Assembly (NCBI GenBank): GCA_022702705.1
Contig: CM040427.1
Span: 73,213,283-73,277,282, forward strand
Direction: 5' to 3'
Length of the DNA stretch: 64,000 nt
Origin: Papilionanthe hookeriana x Papilionanthe teres
Lineage: Eukaryota > Streptophyta > Magnoliopsida > Asparagales > Orchidaceae
In this document: positions 58,311-64,000 of the stretch, piece by piece
Layout: each line of letters starts with the position of its first letter
How positions within the stretch are numbered: position 1 is the first letter of the stretch
Translations under genes and position numbers: made by a program
Notes under the pieces: model-generated
The model's input: only the letters and a program-made list of their open reading frames with translations
Database searches by the model: none
What the model was told of the DNA's origin: nothing

Positions 58311-59160
58311 ATGGTTAATCCCAAAAATACGTTTTAGCATCATGAATGAATTTTTTCTGTTGTTGCAGAGTTAGCATGGGTGGTAAAATATAACTTACAA
58401 TATAATTAACTATATCAGCATACCAAGGTATTTTCCACTCATTTATATTATAAAGTTGTTCGTCAGGAAACTGTCTGTAATATCATTGTCAGTGTCAGAT
58501 AATTCGTACTATTCTAATCTTGACAAATGAGCTGCAATTTGATTATCAGTTCCCTTTCTATTAATTACTTCAGAATCAAATTCTTGCATCAGTAAGATCC
58601 ATCTAATTAATCTTAGTTTGGTATCCTTTTTTGCATTAAATATTTAATAGCAGAATGATCAGTATGCACAATACATTTAGTTCCAATTAAATAAGATCTA
58701 AATTTATCAAAAGCATATACAATTGCTGATAATTCTTTTTCTGAACTGCATAGTTAATTTCAGCATTATTAAAAGTTTTATTAGCATAGTATATGACTTC
58801 AAAAATTTTATCGTATCTTTGTCCAAGAACAGCTCCTATTGCATAATCACCAGCATCACACATAAGTTCAAATGGTTTCTCCCAATCAGGTGAAACTATT
58901 ATAAGTGATGTGATTAATTTATCTTTTAATAATTCAAAAGCATTTAAGCATTCATTAGTGAATTCAAATTTCTTGTCCTTTTCTAAAAGTTGGCATAGAG
59001 GTTTGGTAATTTTTGAAAAATCTTTTATGTAGCACCTGTAAAATCTATCATGTCCAAGAAAACTTCTTACCCCTCTCACTGTAGTAGGAAGTGGTAATTT
59101 AGTTATAACTTAAATTTTTTTAGGGTCTACTTCCATGCCATTTTCTGAAATTTTATGCCC
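58311..59160 (-). pseudogene. RNase H of element 2
   Basis: Open at 59079-58687: VRSFLGHDRFYRCYIKDFSK (the RT thumb connection), PFELMCDAGDYAIGAVLGQR with the first catalytic Asp, and NKTFNNAEINYA. The remainder (VHTDHSAIKYL and LSRLE-type text) is split by frameshifts near 58680, 58630 and 58500. Confidence 0.88.
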
Positions 59161-59703
59161 TAACACAATTCATCCTGCAACCATAAATTGACATTTTTTC
59201 CAATTTAGAACCAAATTAGTTTTTTCGCATAGCTCCAAAACTTTTTCAAGATGATCCAAGCATGCGTCAAATGATGTTCCAAACACAGAGAAATCATCCA
59301 TAAATATTTCTATTCCATCATCAATTAATTTACTAAATATAGACATCATACATCTCTGGAATGTTGCAGGTGCATTACATAGTCCAAAAAGCATCCTTCG
59401 AAAAGCAAATGTTCCATAAGGACTTGTAAATGTAGTTTTCTCTTGATCCTCAGGAGCAATAGGAATTTGATGATAGTCAGTATATCCGTCTAAAAAACAA
59501 AAGTATTTGTGTCCAGCAAGTCTATCCAACATTTGGTCTAAGAATGGTAAAGGGAAGTGATCTTTCCTGGTGGCTGCATTTAATTTTCTATAATCAATAC
59601 ATATACGCCATCCAGTAACTTGTCTGATAGGTATTAAATCATTATTTTCATTAGCTTCAACAGTCGCTCCTCCTTTGTTAGGAACACAATGAATTGGGCT
59701 TAC
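59161..59703 (-). pseudogene. Reverse transcriptase of element 2
   Basis: LDRLAGHKYFCFLDGYTDYH carries the first Asp of the active site. FGLCNAPATFQRCMMSIFSK is the typical B-C region, and GIEIFMDDFSVFGTSFDACL contains the FMDD box. A stop near 59700 separates it from protease, and frame changes follow near 59170. Athila-type by its box. Confidence 0.92.
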
Positions 59704-60640
59704 TCAAGAACTGTCCGAAATGGGATATATAATATCATTATCTAACCATTTTATTATTTCTTTCTTGACTACATTTTTCATCATCAGGTTTAATCTCCTT
59801 TGGGGATCAACTCTTGGTTTATGTTCATTATCCAAAATAATTCTGTGCATATAGATTGAAGGACTAATTCCTTTAATATCTTCTAAGGTCCAACCAAAAG
59901 CTTTCTTATACTTTTTTAGTGTATCCAGAAGCTTTTGCTCTTGTAATTCGTTTAACTCTGCCGATATAATGACAGGTAAAGTTAAAGAATTTCCCAAAAA
60001 TGCATACGTCAAATGAGTAGGTAAAACTTTTAACTCAAGTTCAGGAGGTTTCATAATAGACGGAACTATATTCTTTTCAGCATTTTCTGTAATATCCAAC
60101 ATCTCAAATCTTTCTTGTATATAATCTAATTCTTCATTTTCTGCTTCTTCAAATAATTCTGTATTTTTTATTTCTTGTTTATCTTCAAAGTATTCTTTAA
60201 AATGTTTATTTCGTAGATGTTCAAGAATTTCCATTCGAAAGCATTCATCATCTTTTTCAATTGCAGGATATTTCATTGATTTTGCTATTCTGAAAGTTAC
60301 TTCTTGATTGTTTACTCTCATAGTTAATTCTCCTTTTTGAGCATCAATCATAGCTCTTCCAGTAGCTAAAAAGGGTCTTCCTAAAATTATGGGTATTTCT
60401 TTATCTTCCTCCATATCTAAAACAATAAAATCCACAGGAAAGATAAATTTATCCACTTTTACTAACATATCTTCAATAACTCCTTTAGGATAAGTCACGG
60501 AACGATCAACTAACTGAAGAGTTACTAAAGTAGGTGAAACTTCTCCCAATCCTAATGTTTTAAAAATTGATAGAGGCATCAGATTAATGCGGGCTCCCAA
60601 ATCACATAAAGCTTTTCCATAAAATTTTTCTCCAATAGCA
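59704..60640 (-). pseudogene. Protease and linker of element 2
   Basis: CDLGARINLMPLSIF has the catalytic Asp in Asp-Leu-Gly-Ala; the usual Ser after it is Arg here. IPIILGRPFLATGRAMIDAQ is the protease C-terminal block. A 298-residue open frame continues through an acidic linker to the RT start (IIKWLDNDIIYPI). It ends in a stop directly before RT. Confidence 0.9.
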
Positions 60641-62463
60641 CAAGGTATAGTGAAACTACAAGGATCTTTTAATTTCTCAGGAAGCTTTTTCTAAATAATT
60701 GCACTACACTCTTCGCTAAGTGCAACAGCTTCATTGTTTGTGAACTTTCTCTTCTTGTTTAAAATATCTTTCATAAATTTCACATAATTGGGCATTTGTT
60801 CTAATGCTTCTACAAATGGAATGTTCACCATTAATTTCTTCAGGATTTCAAGGAATTTAGAAAATTGCTTATCCTTTTTATGTTGCTTTAATCGCTGAGG
60901 AAACAGTGGTGGTGGTTTTTCTACAGAAATTTTCATAAGTATTAGTGGATATTCTAAATCTTGATCTTGCTGATCCTTTTTTTTTCAGTTTCCACTTTCT
61001 CTTTTTCAATTTCCGTTTCTTCTTGTACTCTTGTTTCTAACTCTTTTCCAATTCGTAACTGTATCGCTTTGATATGTTCTTTTCCTTGGTCTTTAGGATT
61101 TATTTCCACATTATTAGAAAAAGTTCCAGGAATTCTATTATTAAGTGCAGTAGCGATATGTATAAGTTGAGTTTCAATATTTTTAATTGTAGTTCCTTGA
61201 TTTTGTAATTAGTTCCCTTGAATTTGTAGTTGATTTCCTTGATTCTGCAAATGCTGACCCATATTTAATATCAATTCATCCATAGATAACTTCTTTTCCT
61301 TAAATTGAGAGTTATTATTAAATCCAGGTGGATAAGAAGGTTTATAAATAGAATTTTCTTGGTTAGATGAATTTCCTAATGGGTTACTGAGTTGTTCATC
61401 CATTATTGATTAGTATAATTGTTATTCCAATTAAAATTTGGATGATTTTTCCAACCAGGGTTGTAATAATTTGCATAAGGATTATTGGGTCTATTATTAA
61501 TAGCATTTAAAGTTTCATAAGAAGGTTGAGCATCCACAAATTGTCCAGATGAATTTTCTTCTATTATAGTAAGAGAATAATTCATTCACAAATGATCTAA
61601 TTTCTTAGATATAGCAACAATCTGAGAAACTAACATAGATATTGCATCAGAATCATGGATGCTAGTTATTTTTTTAGGATTTAACCTTTCAGAAGGCCAT
61701 TGAAAATTGTTGGTAGTCATTTCTTCAATTAATAAATAAGCCTCATCAAATGGTTTTGACATTAATGAGCCACCAGCGGCAGCATCAATGATAGATCTAA
61801 GAGATCCTACTAGTCCATTATAAAAAGTTTGAATGATTAACCAATCTAGTAACGCATTATGCGGGCATTTGCTAGAAGATCTTTAAATCTCTCCCAAGCT
61901 TCGTATATCGATTCTCTGTCAAACAGACTAAAAGAGGTTATATCACTCCTAAGCTTTGCAGTTTTTGAAGGAGGAAAGTATTTGGATAGAAATTTTTGTG
62001 ATAATTCTCCCCAAGTTCTAATAGATCCAAGTGCTAACGAATTTAACCACATCTTAGCCTTATCCCTTAAAGAAAAGGGGAAAAGCCTAAGTCTAACAGC
62101 ATCATTAGATACTCCGTCATATTTAAAAGTAGCACAAAGTTCTAAAAGACTAGCGAGATGTAAATTAGGATCTTCATTTGGTGAACCACTAAATTGATTA
62201 TTCTGTACCATTTGGATAATTGCAGGTTTAAGTTCAAATGAATTAGCCGCTACATCAGGGTTTTGAATAGTTAAGTGAATTTCATCTAATGTAAGGTTTG
62301 CGTAATCTCTTAAACATCTCGGTTGATTTGTATTTTTAATTGCTGGATTATTTGCCATTTGATTTAAATTTATAATTTCTCTTTTCTGTTTTCTAATTTT
62401 TTTAATAGTGCGTTCTAATTCTGAATCGTAAGGTATTAAATTTTCGATTCCAAATTTACACAT
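60641..62463 (-). pseudogene. gag of element 2
   Basis: Starts at 62463 (MCKFGIENLIPYDSELERTI). A 205-residue open stretch has the capsid core: RDYANLTLDEIHLTIQNPDV, LHLASLLELCATFKYDGVSN, LRLFPFSLRDKAKMWLNSLA, GELSQKFLSKYFPPSKTAKL, SIYEAWERFKDLL. A frameshift near 61850 follows; then an Asn/Pro/Tyr-rich segment (NNRPNNPYANYYNPGW), a Gln/Asn-rich end and a basic linker towards protease (60936-60691). No CCHC knuckle is seen, as is common in Athila gag. Confidence 0.9.
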
Positions 62464-62551
62464 ACAAAACTTAAGTAAACTTTAAATAGTCCGTTACTCT
62501 AATAATTATTTTAATAATTATTTATTAGTTACCTTAATAATTACTTTACTT

Positions 62552-62568
62552 CCCCAGCAACGGCGCCA
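62552..62568 (-). other. Element 2 primer-binding site (tRNA-Asp)
   Basis: CCCCAGCAACGGCGCCA matches the 3' end of tRNA-Asp with one difference, six bases from the 5' LTR. Confidence 0.88.
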
Positions 62569-62574
62569 AAAACT

Positions 62575-64000
62575 TGACAGGTTCGGGGCAGAAATGTATA
62601 ACTATATAAATGTTTAACCAGTATAAAAATAATATTCAATAATAGCAAAGTTAACCCTTTTATCAACACAAGTATACGTATTATTCAAGTAATACAGGGC
62701 TCTAATGGAGTCCTAGATATCGATCCTACAAAGAAATTAGAGATTATGAACTAATTTTTAGCAGATGCAATTACTATCTAGTATACAAAAATAAAGAACA
62801 CTTACACTAAGCTCTATTACTAATTTTTGAATGGAAGATTGCAATTTAGAAAAGTATCTCTCCCCTTGTTTAAGAGAATTAAGTGAAAGGATAATCAAAT
62901 TAGTTTGAATTATATTGTGCCAAATAGGAGCATTCCTATTCTTTACCCTTTGGTCCAGACATAAAGAATATTGACTAATCCTATGCTTGGTTACTCGAAT
63001 CCGCGGCTAGGTCGGGAGGATACCGGCTTTCACTTCGGAGCTCCCACGTTCCCCTCGCCTGAGGGCTAACATCTACACTTCAGCACCCAAACGATAGGAC
63101 CGAATTGAAGATTTTAGTCTGTCACTCTAAAAAATTCAATTCTACGCCCGATAAATAATATTTTCCTATTTATTTGCACACTCTTTTCAAGGCTTTTGCT
63201 TTCCCTAAATCTCGGATGTAATATTTACTTTAGTTGTGAAATCAACATATTTTAACAGTTCAATTGGCCAAATTGAAAGTAAATTAAGATTCAAGTTAAA
63301 GATTATCACAATTTTTTATTTAATATTTTAGGCACAACTAATTTAGTATTTCATTTCTCAAAAATCTTAAAAATAAGGAGAAAGACAGAGAAAACTACTC
63401 AAAATGCATAGGAAGAATAACACAAAACATGGATTTCATATAAAATTAAAGTTATAAAACAACAAACAAAACTTATATTGAATTTTCTCCCCAAGCAGAT
63501 TCCTTGATGTTCATCTGACTCTTCCTTCTTGTACAACACACTCAATTAAACTCACTAATATAATCTCTAGAACACACTCACACACTAAATACACTAATAA
63601 AACACTTAAAAATGACACACCAAGGACACAAAGAAGACACACAAAGGACTTTAATTCGGCCTAAAATCGTCTATATTTAAAGAGGAAGAAACATTTCCAT
63701 TGGTTGCTTAAGCACCTCTTTAAAAAGCGTCTAAATTCAATGTATTCTGCTTGAACCGACCTTCTCGTCGTCGGCGGGCTTATAGAACGTAGACCAACTG
63801 CTCAGGCTCGCTGTTGACGGGCTCGATCTCGCCGTCGGCGGGCTCCTTTATAATATATTCAAATGCTCTTGGGAAAAACACGCCGTTGGCGGCCTATTCC
63901 TCGCTGTCAGCGAGCTATTTCAATTTTTATCTCTTTTAGTCCTTTTCGTTCCAGATTTGCTCCTTTTTCCATCTTTTTGCTCCATTACCTATAAATCTTC
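62575..64000 (-). repeat. Element 2 5' LTR, incomplete at window edge
   Basis: Begins TGACAGGTTCGGGGCAG and matches 50554 onwards. It includes a TATA-like box at 63670-63685. It continues beyond the window, so the target-site duplication cannot be checked. Confidence 0.93.
63764..63914 (-). promoter_or_regulatory. GC palindrome array, element 2 5' LTR
   Basis: Centres at 63771, 63814, 63835, 63886 and 63907; the partner of the first is deleted. Pairs are spaced 21 bp; the gaps are 43 and 51 bp. Confidence 0.82.

Larger units (their letters stand above)
50554..64000 (-). mobile_element. Athila-type Ty3/gypsy element 2, cut by the window edge
   Basis: The left (3') LTR is 50554-52098; the right (5') LTR begins at 62575 and runs out of the window. 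Between them, on the - strand: PBS, gag, protease, RT, RNase H, integrase, ORF A, ORF B and polypurine tract, the same order as element 1. The LTR ends differ from element 1 (TGACAGGTTCGGGGC), so it is a sister subfamily. Protein-level agreement is high in pol, and element 2 has longer open stretches than element 1. Confidence 0.94.

Overview
The window is plant nuclear DNA: AT-rich, gene-poor, and dominated by nested LTR retrotransposons, LINE fragments, MITEs and microsatellites. Evidence for a plant is the Athila-type Ty3/gypsy elements with a tRNA-Asp-type primer-binding site, a Tork/Tnt1-like Ty1/copia element with the TGGTATCAGAGC primer-binding site, an RTE-type LINE end with a TTG tail, a plant LINE with the zf-RVT plus RNase H arrangement, and a Tourist-like MITE. 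I cannot name the species. I see no tRNA, rRNA or CRISPR, and no convincing intact host gene; the best host-gene candidate is a weak, intron-rich trace at 32.9-35.4 kb.

Layout. 1-7.2 kb: an 87-bp tandem repeat, then a 2-kb tract almost free of G on the + strand, a TATA box, and AT-rich non-coding DNA, probably the remains of one or more large LTRs. 8.8-10.2 kb: a 5'-truncated LINE with target-site duplications. 10.8-29.6 kb: a three-level nest. An old gypsy gag (halves at 10.84-11.21 and 29.26-29.58 kb) was split by a copia element (11213-29253, TSD CTCCA). The copia integrase region was in turn split by an Athila-type element, here called element 1 (12484-26235, TSD TACAT). 32-37.8 kb: a MITE, a possible gene trace with simple-repeat introns, and a gypsy gag+LTR fragment of a third family. 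37.95-50.3 kb: solo LTRs of the Athila-type family (37957-39498 and 48593-50295), a solo copia LTR (41318-41771), MITEs, an RTE LINE end and a 100-bp tandem repeat. 50.55-64 kb: a second Athila-type element, element 2, cut by the right window edge. Elements 1 and 2 and the old gag all lie on the - strand.

How the parts work together. Elements 1 and 2 share one plan, read on the - strand: LTR, PBS, gag, protease, RT, RNase H, integrase, ORF A, ORF B, polypurine tract, LTR. ORF A and ORF B are two diverged copies of a plant-transposon-associated protein and sit where Athila relatives carry an env-like gene. All reading frames carry stops or frameshifts, so these copies are relics.

The most interesting signal is a GC-rich near-palindrome, consensus CTCGCCGTCGGCGAG. 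It occurs in arrays at three places in each element: upstream of the LTR TATA box, upstream of ORF A and upstream of ORF B. Motifs come in pairs whose centres are 21-22 bp apart, and most pairs are separated by about 42-43 or 50-53 bp. These are close to whole numbers of helical turns, so most sites should face the same side of the DNA. ORF B also has a probable 5'-leader intron. Together this suggests a three-promoter retrotransposon whose promoters share one protein-binding code, possibly read by its own accessory proteins. The arrangement is seen in the sequence; the function is inference.
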